NCBI RefSeq assembly: GCF_964228735.1
Contig: NZ_CAXRBQ010000030.1
Span: forward strand, 1 to 30,135
Length of the DNA stretch: 30,135 nucleotides
Direction of reading: 5' to 3'
Origin: Pontibacterium sp964228735
GTDB lineage: Bacteria; Pseudomonadota; Gammaproteobacteria; Pseudomonadales; Balneatricaceae
Position numbers and translations under genes: made by a program. Below, in pieces: positions 23,067-30,135 of this stretch (positions are counted from its first letter, which is position 1; the number at the start of each line of letters is the position of its first letter). The notes under the pieces were generated by a model. The model was given only the letters and a program-made list of their open reading frames with translations. It had not been told where the DNA came from and did not search any database.

Positions 23067-24905
23067 TCAGACAGCATTACTGTTCACTGCGTTCTTACGC
23101 ATACGGCGTGGCGCGGTCATATTTTCGACGCTGAGAATGTCGTCCAGCTCCTCGATAGAGAGCAGGCCTTCGGTCAGGATCAGGTCGCGCACGCTGTGGT
23201 TGTTCTCAATCGCGTTCTTGGCGATACGGGTCGCGTTCTCGTAGCCGATATACGGGTTCAGTGCCGTGATAATGCCGATACTGTTGTTCACCACGTTGAG
23301 GCAGTGCTCCCGGTTGGCGGTGATGCCTTTGATGCATTTCTCAGCCAGTGTGTTCACCGCACGGATCTGCAGGCGCAGTGACTGCATCACGTTGAAAGCC
23401 AGTACCGGCTCCATCACGTTCAGCTGCAATTGGCCGGCTTCGGCCGCCATGGTCACAGCAATGTCGTTGCCGATCACCTGGAACGCCACCTGGTTCACCA
23501 TCTCCGGAATCACCGGATTCACCTTACTTGGCATGATCGAACTGCCCGGCTGCATCGCCGGCAGGTTGATCTCCTGCAGGCCGGCACGTGGACCGCTGGA
23601 CAGCAGACGCAGGTCATTACACATCTTAGATAATTTGACCGCGTTGCGTTTCAGCACGCTGCTGAAGGTAACAAACGCGCCCATATCAGAAGTCGCTTCG
23701 ATCAGGTTGTGTGCCCGCTTCATCTCCTTCCCGGAGATATGGCACAGCTCCTCAATCACCAGGCTGGAGTACTCGGGATCTGTGTTGATACCGGTACCAA
23801 TTGCGGTTGCGCCCATGTTGATCTCGCGGAAGAACTCCACCACATCCTTGGCTTCCTCGATGTCCTCTTTCACCGTGGAGTACCAGGCATCAAATTCCTG
23901 TCCCAAGGTGATCGGCACCGCGTCCTGCAACTGGGTACGGCCCATCTTCACCACATCAGAGAACTCCACCGCCTTCTGCTTCAGCTGGTAGCAGAGCCCA
24001 GACAGCGCATTTACATACTCCTGGTGGCTGAGCAGAATGCCGAGGCGGATCGCCGTTGGGTAAGCATCGTTGGTCGACTGGGACAGGTTGACGTGGTTGT
24101 TCGGGTGCAGGTGCTGGTAGTCGCCACGGGCGTGACCCAGGATCTCCAGACCCCGGTTGGCAATCACCTCGTTAGCGTTCATGTTGGTGGAGGTGCCAGC
24201 ACCGCCCTGGATTACGTCGACCACGAAGTGGTCGTGCCACTGACCGGCAACGATCTCGTCACAGGCCTGGCTGATAGCAGCTGTCTTGGCATCGTCCAGC
24301 AGGCCCAACTTGTTGTTGGCACGCGCTGCGGCCTTCTTTACCATCGCCAGCGCGTTCACCAGTTGTGGGAAGTGCATCAGCTTGATGCCGGTAATCTCGA
24401 AGTTTTCCTGCGCGCGCAGGGTTTGTACGCCGTAGAGCGCCGCCTGTGGAACATCCCGTATCCCCAACAAGTCTTTCTCCCGGCGCACCACTTCGTGGGT
24501 CTGGGCTTGCAGAGTCACTTCACGGCGTAGCGTGTCCAATCGCATTAAAACCGCTGCCAGCGCTCCACACTTGGCAGAGCTGTTCAGCCAGCGCTGCAGC
24601 CCGCTGCGGTCGATCTGCAACAGGGTGACATCGGTGACGGCCTGAAAGTGATCCTTGCACGCCTCACCCAGCGTAAGGTCGTTGGCAAGTATCGGGCCTG
24701 CCAGCTCGACCTGATAGCCAGGGCCGGTCTGTTGCAGGATGCCGGAGAGAACAACCACCAGCTTCGCTCCGTCATCCAGCAGGGTGGACTCACCCTTGGT
24801 AACGGTGGTGATTGCGCTGATTTTGACCAGTGCGCTCAGCTCCTGAGCTTCAAGGCCTTCACACTGCAGAACTGTTTTGAGTAGCTTTTTATTATTTGTA
24901 TTCAT
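23067..24905 (-). CDS. Aspartate ammonia-lyase with N-terminal cyclic-nucleotide-binding-like domain
   Basis: A 612-residue protein. Residues about 143-612 are a full aspartase (EKDLLGIRDVPQAALYGVQTLRA, QGGAGTSTNMNANEV, SQSTNDAYPT, and GSSIMPSKVNPVIPE with the catalytic Ser), aligned along its length with E. coli AspA as I recall it. The extra 142 N-terminal residues have a cyclic-nucleotide-binding/Crp-like beta-roll pattern (KLVVVLSGILQQ, VELAGPILANDLTLGEA, TDVTLLQIDRSGLQRWL), but the Arg of the CRP phosphate-binding cassette is not visible. Aspartase interconverts aspartate with fumarate and ammonia; the extra domain could be an allosteric sensor. Promoter-leader features are present upstream; the ribosome site is weak. 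Confidence 0.92.
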   Translation of the reverse strand: MNTNNKKLLKTVLQCEGLEAQELSALVKISAITTVTKGESTLLDDGAKLVVVLSGILQQTGPGYQVELAGPILANDLTLGEACKDHFQAVTDVTLLQIDRSGLQRWLNSSAKCGALAAVLMRLDTLRREVTLQAQTHEVVRREKDLLGIRDVPQAALYGVQTLRAQENFEITGIKLMHFPQLVNALAMVKKAAARANNKLGLLDDAKTAAISQACDEIVAGQWHDHFVVDVIQGGAGTSTNMNANEVIANRGLEILGHARGDYQHLHPNNHVNLSQSTNDAYPTAIRLGILLSHQEYVNALSGLCYQLKQKAVEFSDVVKMGRTQLQDAVPITLGQEFDAWYSTVKEDIEEAKDVVEFFREINMGATAIGTGINTDPEYSSLVIEELCHISGKEMKRAHNLIEATSDMGAFVTFSSVLKRNAVKLSKMCNDLRLLSSGPRAGLQEINLPAMQPGSSIMPSKVNPVIPEMVNQVAFQVIGNDIAVTMAAEAGQLQLNVMEPVLAFNVMQSLRLQIRAVNTLAEKCIKGITANREHCLNVVNNSIGIITALNPYIGYENATRIAKNAIENNHSVRDLILTEGLLSIEELDDILSVENMTAPRRMRKNAVNSNAV

Positions 24906-24946
24906 TTTTTATCCGAATGCTCGGCGGCTGTTCAGCCTGGTTGGTT

Positions 24947-24970
24947 CGAACATTTCGAACGAGATGTTCG
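24947..24970. promoter_or_regulatory. Inverted repeat in the aspartase leader, possible operator
   Basis: CGAACAT (24947-24953) pairs with ATGTTCG (24964-24970), and the overlapping TTCGAAC occurs twice in direct orientation (24945-24951, 24955-24961). It sits about 40-65 bp upstream of the aspartase ATG. A multimeric regulator site is plausible. Confidence 0.4.
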
Positions 24971-25011
24971 GGGGATTCAGATATCCAGCCTAAGAATCAC
25001 CACTACATCTG

Positions 25012-25023
25012 TAAAATATTATT
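25012..25023 (-). promoter_or_regulatory. Probable -10 region of the aspartase operon
   Basis: On the minus strand AATAATATTTTA contains the same TAATAT -10 and flank as shared promoter copies 1 and 2. The matching -35 is absent, so this is at best a partial relative. Confidence 0.4.
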
Positions 25024-25090
25024 ATTTTCTCCTCTGCATTATTTTTTCTTATGCAGCACAGGCTAGCCGGCTGCGGGCTCCAACAATAGC

Positions 25091-25178
25091 GTAGGTTGGC
25101 CATCGCGAAGCGATGCCCAACAAGTCCACTCAACATTACTCAGTAACTGTTGGGCTTCGCGTAGCGAAGACCAACCTG
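25091..25178. repeat. REP-like long inverted repeat, second copy
   Basis: AGGTTGG/CCAACCT (25093-25099, 25171-25177) enclose GCCCAAC/GTTGGGC (25115-25121, 25149-25155), with CGCGAAGCG-type palindromes in the arms. The plan matches the element at 14485-14569. Confidence 0.72.
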
Positions 25179-25216
25179 CAACGAACGCCGCGGCAGCAAC
25201 GCGGGTTACGGACAAT

Positions 25217-25240
25217 AAAAAACCCGGCACAAAGGCCGGG
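25217..25240 (-). terminator. Terminator of LysR 2
   Basis: CCCGGC (25223-25228) pairs with GCCGGG (25235-25240). The A-rich flank at 25215-25222 gives a T run on the minus strand. Confidence 0.82.
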
Positions 25241-25264
25241 CTTAATCAAAAACGGAGGGACAAC

Positions 25265-26206
25265 CTACAGGTTTCGGTAGAACCGCTTATCGGTGAAGAT
25301 CACTTCGGACAGTTCCGCCGAGCGCTCCTTCAGCATTTTGATAAATGCCACCGCTACAGGCGTCAGCCTGAATTGGGCAATCTTAGCCACGCCCAGGTGC
25401 AGCGGGCGTAGGTTACCCGTCAACGGGATCGCCTTCAGCTCTGTCCCGTCCAACGCCTTGTTGTTTACCAGTGGCGCATTCGCCAGGGTATAACCAAAGC
25501 CGTTACTCACCAGACCACGCACCATACCCAACGACTGAGCCTTGTAGGCGAAGTCCGGTTCCAGGTCCTGACTTAAGAATAGGGAGAAGAAGTAATCCCG
25601 GGTCATCGGCCAGTCCAGCAGCACCATCGGGTACTCCACCAGATCATTCAGAGACAGCTCGCTGCGATCGGCCAGGGGATGATTGACCGACAGCAACGCA
25701 TAGGGCGGGAACTGCATGATCGGTTCAAATTCGATATCCGCAGGGATCTGCAGATCGTAGGTCACTGCCAGCTCATAACGGCCGTCCATCAGGCTTTGGA
25801 TGATATCTTTCTGGTGGCTTTCGTCACACTGAATGTTCACTTCCGGATAGGTATCCACAAAACGACGCATCAATGACGGTAGCAACATCGGGGTGAACGT
25901 TGGAAAGCCAACTATACGCAGCGATCCCGCCACCTCTTCGCCGAGGGTATTGGCGTAGTGTCCCAAACCTTCAGCATCTGCCAGCAGCTGCTTGGCCCGC
26001 AGAATAAACTGACGTCCCGCCGGGGTGAGTGACAACCCCTGTGCATGGTGACGCACAAACAGCTGCAGACCGGTAACTTCTTCCAGGTGAAGTACTGCCG
26101 AGGAGATCGAAGGTTGCGAAACATGCAGGGTTTCGGCCGCTTTGGTAACGCTGCCAAACTCCCCTGCGGTCACGAAATAACGCAATTGCTTCAGAGTAAA
26201 TCGCAT
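25265..26206 (-). CDS. LysR-type transcriptional regulator 2
   Basis: A 313-residue LysR protein: HTH about 1-60 (FTLKQLRYFVTAGEFGSVTKAAETLHVSQPSIS core) and an effector domain from about 90. The ATG at 26206 gives the standard MRFTLKQLRYF start; a GTG nine bases upstream is less likely. It points toward the aspartase-aldehyde dehydrogenase operon and is separated from it by a terminator and a REP element. It is a candidate activator of the shared promoters, though no site match proves this. Confidence 0.93.
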   Translation of the reverse strand: MRFTLKQLRYFVTAGEFGSVTKAAETLHVSQPSISSAVLHLEEVTGLQLFVRHHAQGLSLTPAGRQFILRAKQLLADAEGLGHYANTLGEEVAGSLRIVGFPTFTPMLLPSLMRRFVDTYPEVNIQCDESHQKDIIQSLMDGRYELAVTYDLQIPADIEFEPIMQFPPYALLSVNHPLADRSELSLNDLVEYPMVLLDWPMTRDYFFSLFLSQDLEPDFAYKAQSLGMVRGLVSNGFGYTLANAPLVNNKALDGTELKAIPLTGNLRPLHLGVAKIAQFRLTPVAVAFIKMLKERSAELSEVIFTDKRFYRNL

Positions 26207-26237
26207 ACACAGCACCCGCTTTCTGTTTTATCCACAA

Positions 26238-26266
26238 GATATAATTAAAAACTTAGCATATATCAA
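26238..26266 (-). promoter_or_regulatory. Promoter of LysR 2
   Basis: On the minus strand -35 TTGATA (26266-26261), 17 bp, and -10 TATATC (26243-26238). The start point would be about 25 nt upstream of the ATG. Confidence 0.6.
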
Positions 26267-26268
26267 CC

Positions 26269-26284
26269 AGGATAAATTTATCCT
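26269..26284. promoter_or_regulatory. Perfect 16-bp palindrome, likely regulator site for LysR 2
   Basis: AGGATAAATTTATCCT is a perfect palindrome abutting the upstream side of the LysR 2 -35, a typical place for an activator or autoregulatory site. Confidence 0.5.
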
Positions 26285-26373
26285 ATACAGCGAGAAGCTA
26301 TTTTTGATCTGACTAACCAAGCAGCCGAGTAGATGATCCCACGCTCAGAAATTTGTTTAGCTTATTCAGATGT

Positions 26374-26404
26374 AAAAAACCTCGGGCATGAACCCAAGGT
26401 TTTT
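26374..26404 (-). terminator. Terminator of the large repeat protein
   Basis: AAAAACCTCGGG pairs with CCCAAGGTTTTT (one mismatch). The A run gives a T tail on the minus strand, just after the stop at 26432. Confidence 0.75.
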
Positions 26405-26431
26405 ATTCTCACCACTCTACAGATCTTGGAT

Positions 26432-29400
26432 CTAAACTGTCAGATCTAGCAGGTCATACTCAGACTGTATGTCCAGTGCCTGATCTACCACAACGATAGC
26501 ATCACCGTTAGTAAACCAATCGGTTGCAACACTGTATGTTTCAACTGGGTTGATCTGAGCCCAACCATCCCCGGTAAGGTTTACGCTGTCACCGAAGTCA
26601 CCGGTAACAAACAGAGTGTCATCGTCATCTGTGCGAGCCAACAATGCTGCTTCGGAGATTTGTACGCTGTTTGTTTCAGTTCCTGATAGGTCTACCGTAT
26701 CGATACCGGTTATCTCTTCAGCCAGCTGCGACAACTGGAAACTATCGTCGCTATCTAGTACGTCAATCTGATTACCATTGGAGTAGATGGTGGATGTGAA
26801 CATAAAGCTGGTTGGTTCACTGATCAAGTCGTCCGAATTCAAGCCTGTCACGACAGCATCGGCCTGATGCATATGTGTATAGCTGTTGACCTGGAATTCT
26901 CCACCAATGGTGTTGCCGTCTGTGTCGAAGCGCTGACCAAAGACACCTCCACCAGAGCCGTCCTGGCTGTCTGAATGCCAAGTCACCACAAAGCCACCTT
27001 CATCTAGTGCTGCAACAGATGCATCATCCTGTGATCGGGAGGTTTCGGTATTGATTTGGAACTCTTCGCCCAATGCTTGTGCGTCGCTGTCAAATCGCTG
27101 ACCGTAGATACCGTTGCCAGAGCCATCCTGATTTGAGGAGCTCCACACAACGATAAATCCGCCATCATCTAGGTCAGTTACGACTGGCGCAGTTTGGTTA
27201 CCGGATGTTTCTGTATTGATCAGGAATTCACCGCCCTGGCTGTCTCCATTGGCATCAAAACGTTGTCCGTAGATACCGCGACCAGAACCATCTTGCCTAT
27301 CGGATTCCCAAGTCACTACAAAACCACCATCAGACAGTGCAGTAATCGAAGACTCTGTTTGGTTATTTCGGGTATAGGTATTGATCTGGAACTCAGTACC
27401 CTGAGCATTTCCGTCCGAATCAAACTGCTGGCCGAAAATACCCCAGCCACGCCCGTCCTGTGCCAAGCTGGTCCAGCTCACCACAAAGCCATCGTTTGCA
27501 AGCATGGTGATAGCAGGATCATGCTGGTCCCAGCGGGAGAAGGTATTGATCTGGAACTCATCACCAGTGGCTTCACCCTCTACATTAAAACGTTGTCCGA
27601 ATACGCCCTTATTACTACCGTCCTGATGGGTGGAATTCCATACTGCTACAAAGCCACCATCACTTGTAGCGGCCAGCGCACTGTTACCCTGTACACCTTC
27701 GGTGTAACTGTTTACCTGTATCACCGCCCCATCGGTATTTCCGTCAACTCCATAACGTTGGGCAAAGACACCGGAGCCGGATCCGTCTTCATTCATCGAA
27801 GTCCAGCTCACGACGAAACCGCCATCAGACAAAGAAGTAATAGCAGGCTCGGTTTGGCAGTTGGTGGTGATGGAATTGATCAGGAACTCATCACCAAACG
27901 TATTTCCGTCTGCATCATAACGCTGCCCATAGATCCCCCAATCACCACCATCCTGTCTGAACGAACTCCAGGCCACCACAAAGCCACCTTCCAACAACTG
28001 ATCCTGTCCGGTCAAAGTGATAGAAACATTGGCGTTATCACTGCTGTTTTCACCATCACAGGCTTTGTAGGTAAAACTGGTTTGTGCACTCTCACCACTG
28101 TTCAAGTCAGATGCATCTTCTAGCTGAAAACTAAAACTGCCGTCGTTGTTGTTTATTACCGTACCTTGGTCAGGCAGTGAGGTGAGCTCAAACGTAAGGT
28201 TGTCCAGGTTTGCATCACTACCAGCAAAATTCGCTTCTACTGCATAGCCTTCACTGGCAATAATGTTGATATCAGCAACTTCCGGTGTCGTACTTGTGTA
28301 GTTCAGCGGAGCGTAATCTTCATGCACCGCCATAACTGGCAGGTTGAGACCGTACCATGATCCCAGGGAGAGGTCGTTGCCATTGATATGGTCGTGTACC
28401 CCCCAGTTGGTTGGTACAGAGCCATCATGATCAGCCACCAGATACTGCCGACCCGCATGCTCTTCAAGGAAGTTCTCCCCGTCTTTAGTGATCATTACTT
28501 CCTGGCCGCTCATTAGATCTTCGAAGTAGGCCTCACCAAATTCGTTATATGCGCGGACTATGTCTTGCCAATCAGCCAATACATAATCTGCCCCGAACTC
28601 TGCTTGAACAGCAGCCAGCAGATCATCTGTTTCAGCAAAATTAGTGCTGGTGATTTTGAACAGGTTGGTTGGATCAATATCATCCTGACCGGTTACGTTC
28701 ACAGTGACGGTGCCTTCAGCACTGGTTTTTCCCAGTTCATCGGTGGCGGTATAGGTGAAGCTAACCTCGCTACTTTCACCATCGTTCAGCAACTGGAAGT
28801 CATCTTCAGGATCGAAGGTGAAACTGCCATCTTCATTGTTAGTAACGCTACCCAGAACAGGATCGCTGGTGAGAGTAAACGTCAGATCACTACCTTCAGC
28901 ATCTGTACCACTGAAGTCAATCGAGGCGGCTGCGTCATCTTCCCCTAGGGTCAGTGCAATATCTTCAACGGTTGGGGCGTGGTTTAGCGGTTCATCGCTG
29001 TCCCGTCGCAGGGCGGTGATTGCCACATCGGTTTGATCAAAACGATTATGGTCGTTGATCTGAAACTCGTCGCCCACAATGTTGCCATCTGCATCAAAGC
29101 GCTGACCAAAGACACCTTTACCGGAGCCATCCTGGCGGTCAGAGGTCCAGCTGATAACAAAACTACCATCTTCCAGTACGCTTACTTGTGGAGCGCTCTG
29201 GCTGTAGTTCGTAGTGGTATTAACAAGGAACTCACCGCCCAGTTGGGCACCATCTGCGTCGAAACGTTGGGCAAAAATACCCAAGCCTGAGCCATCCTGC
29301 CCTGCAGAAGCCCAAGTCACAACAAATGCGCCTGAGGCAAAACTCGCAATGGCGGGAGAGATCTGAGCGCCCTGGGTTGTGCTGTTCACACTGAACTCAT

Positions 29401-30091
29401 CACCCACTCGGTTGCCTTGATCATCAAAACGTTGACCAAAAATCCCTTCGCGTGAGCTGTCCTGTCGGTCGGATTGCCACACGGCAACAAATCCGCCATC
29501 CTCCAACGCCGTCATTTTGGGTTGCGCCTGGCTACCACGGGTGTGGCTATTCACCAGAAACTCGTCACCGACTCGTGCCCCAAACGCATCAAACTGCTGT
29601 GCATAAACGCCGTAACCATGACCATCCTGAGCGTAGGAGGTCCAAGCCATGACGTAGCCGCCGTTACTTAGGGAGGTTACTTCAGGATCAAACTGATCAC
29701 GCTTGCTGTAACTGTTGATCTGGAACTCATCGCCCAGTGTGTCACCGTGCGAATCAAAACGTTGTCCGAAGACGCCTTTGCTTCCACCATCCTGACCATC
29801 AGATACCCAGCTAACTACAAAGCCACCATCAGCCAGCCCGGACACGACGGAGCTGCTCTGGCTTGCGTCCGTGAAGGTGTTGATCTGGAACTCATCACCT
29901 ACTTTTGCGCCTTGCGCATTAAAACGCTGCCCAATGATTGTATCCCGGCTACCGTCTTGCCCCTCGGAGGTCCATGTCACAACAAAACCACCGTCGTTTA
30001 GCCCGGATTTTTCATGAATACTCCTCGATGCCTGTTTTCTCGGAATGTTGTCCAACGAGGAGCTGAAGTACCCGGATTCAGGGGCATGCAA
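26432..30091 (-). CDS. Large repeat protein, probably type-I-secreted or surface adhesin-like; 5' end doubtful
   Basis: An open frame of 1219 codons. Thirteen 55-residue units with the core GGFVVTWTSxxQDGSGxGIFGQRFDxDG...GxEFQINT occur in two blocks: residues 34-363 (six) and 702-1086 (seven). Between them are two Ig/cadherin-like domains (about 371-470 and 605-697, with DGSFTFDP and SFTYTATD motifs) and a unique domain (474-603). The tail (about 1090-1219) is acidic with Asp-rich turns and ends DLLDLTV, like type I secretion signals. It has no N-terminal signal peptide. Blocks of six or seven units rich in beta-strand sequence could form propellers. Only a TTG is available in frame at 30091, and the first repeat begins part-way through, so the true 5' end is uncertain. 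Function and ligand unknown. Confidence 0.72.
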   Translation of the reverse strand: MHAPESGYFSSSLDNIPRKQASRSIHEKSGLNDGGFVVTWTSEGQDGSRDTIIGQRFNAQGAKVGDEFQINTFTDASQSSSVVSGLADGGFVVSWVSDGQDGGSKGVFGQRFDSHGDTLGDEFQINSYSKRDQFDPEVTSLSNGGYVMAWTSYAQDGHGYGVYAQQFDAFGARVGDEFLVNSHTRGSQAQPKMTALEDGGFVAVWQSDRQDSSREGIFGQRFDDQGNRVGDEFSVNSTTQGAQISPAIASFASGAFVVTWASAGQDGSGLGIFAQRFDADGAQLGGEFLVNTTTNYSQSAPQVSVLEDGSFVISWTSDRQDGSGKGVFGQRFDADGNIVGDEFQINDHNRFDQTDVAITALRRDSDEPLNHAPTVEDIALTLGEDDAAASIDFSGTDAEGSDLTFTLTSDPVLGSVTNNEDGSFTFDPEDDFQLLNDGESSEVSFTYTATDELGKTSAEGTVTVNVTGQDDIDPTNLFKITSTNFAETDDLLAAVQAEFGADYVLADWQDIVRAYNEFGEAYFEDLMSGQEVMITKDGENFLEEHAGRQYLVADHDGSVPTNWGVHDHINGNDLSLGSWYGLNLPVMAVHEDYAPLNYTSTTPEVADINIIASEGYAVEANFAGSDANLDNLTFELTSLPDQGTVINNNDGSFSFQLEDASDLNSGESAQTSFTYKACDGENSSDNANVSITLTGQDQLLEGGFVVAWSSFRQDGGDWGIYGQRYDADGNTFGDEFLINSITTNCQTEPAITSLSDGGFVVSWTSMNEDGSGSGVFAQRYGVDGNTDGAVIQVNSYTEGVQGNSALAATSDGGFVAVWNSTHQDGSNKGVFGQRFNVEGEATGDEFQINTFSRWDQHDPAITMLANDGFVVSWTSLAQDGRGWGIFGQQFDSDGNAQGTEFQINTYTRNNQTESSITALSDGGFVVTWESDRQDGSGRGIYGQRFDANGDSQGGEFLINTETSGNQTAPVVTDLDDGGFIVVWSSSNQDGSGNGIYGQRFDSDAQALGEEFQINTETSRSQDDASVAALDEGGFVVTWHSDSQDGSGGGVFGQRFDTDGNTIGGEFQVNSYTHMHQADAVVTGLNSDDLISEPTSFMFTSTIYSNGNQIDVLDSDDSFQLSQLAEEITGIDTVDLSGTETNSVQISEAALLARTDDDDTLFVTGDFGDSVNLTGDGWAQINPVETYSVATDWFTNGDAIVVVDQALDIQSEYDLLDLTV
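26834..27988 (-). repeat. Tandem 165-bp coding repeats, block of seven
   Basis: The unit start (GGFVVAW/GGFVVSW and variants) recurs at residues 702, 757, 812, 867, 922, 977 and 1032 of the encoded protein, an exact 55-residue period. Units have diverged but keep the W-x-S-x-x-x-[DE]-DG and GQ[RQ][FY] cores. Confidence 0.9.
29003..29992 (-). repeat. Tandem 165-bp coding repeats, block of six
   Basis: The unit start recurs at residues 34, 89, 144, 199, 254 and 309, with the same 55-residue period as the second block. The leading unit lacks its normal N-terminal half. Confidence 0.9.
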
Positions 30092-30135
30092 CGCGATTTT
30101 TCAGACTCAAGGCGCAACTCCCCCTTACCCCCATT

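Noticed and set aside
26834..29992. A CRISPR array, because of regular repeats
   Set aside because: The 165-bp period lies in frame within one ORF and units are diverged coding repeats without short identical repeats and unique spacers.

Overview
The window looks like a chromosomal segment from a marine-type gammaproteobacterium, probably of the Oceanospirillales or a neighbouring order. This is inferred from gene content: a CpxRA/CpxP-like stress module, an NqrM (Na+-NQR assembly) gene, a TorF-type porin, a dCache chemoreceptor and a type-I-secreted-style repeat protein. No rRNA, tRNA, CRISPR array, insertion sequence or prophage gene was found.

Layout. Positions 1-2035 hold a cpxA (partial)-cpxR operon on the minus strand, diverging from a CpxP/Spy-family periplasmic gene. 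Two near-identical CpxR boxes lie between them, plus an orphan terminator suggesting a Cpx-controlled small RNA. Positions 2135-4533 hold a lipoprotein and a large orphan protein with a threefold internal repeat. Positions 4991-6406 hold nqrM, a SemiSWEET transporter and a membrane-anchored thioredoxin-like protein.

Positions 6651-26206 form an accessory catabolic region. In order: a 37-residue small ORF; a CzcO-type flavin monooxygenase; a Rid-family protein; a DUF1028 protein; an M20 (ArgE-like) amidohydrolase; an APC amino-acid permease; a class III aminotransferase; a dodecin; a chemoreceptor; a TorF porin; a HisD-family dehydrogenase with its LysR regulator; an EamA transporter; an aspartase (with an N-terminal cyclic-nucleotide-binding-like domain) with a PuuC-like aldehyde dehydrogenase; and a second LysR regulator. 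Three of the catabolic units (monooxygenase, amidohydrolase, aminotransferase) share one promoter architecture: a TTCTGA-like -35, a 17-bp spacer and a TAATAT -10. The porin has a weaker version. This suggests one regulon for sensing, importing and degrading a nitrogen-containing compound: hydrolysis of an amide, oxidation by the monooxygenase, transamination, aldehyde and alcohol oxidation, and ammonia release or fumarate formation. The substrate cannot be read from sequence.

Positions 26432-30091 encode, on the minus strand, a large repeat protein. It has 13 copies of a 55-residue unit in two blocks (6 and 7), separated by Ig/cadherin-like domains and a unique central domain. Its 5' end looks broken or frameshifted close to the window edge.

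Palindromic REP-like elements occur at 14485-14660 and 25091-25178. All functional statements come from motif reading without database searches.
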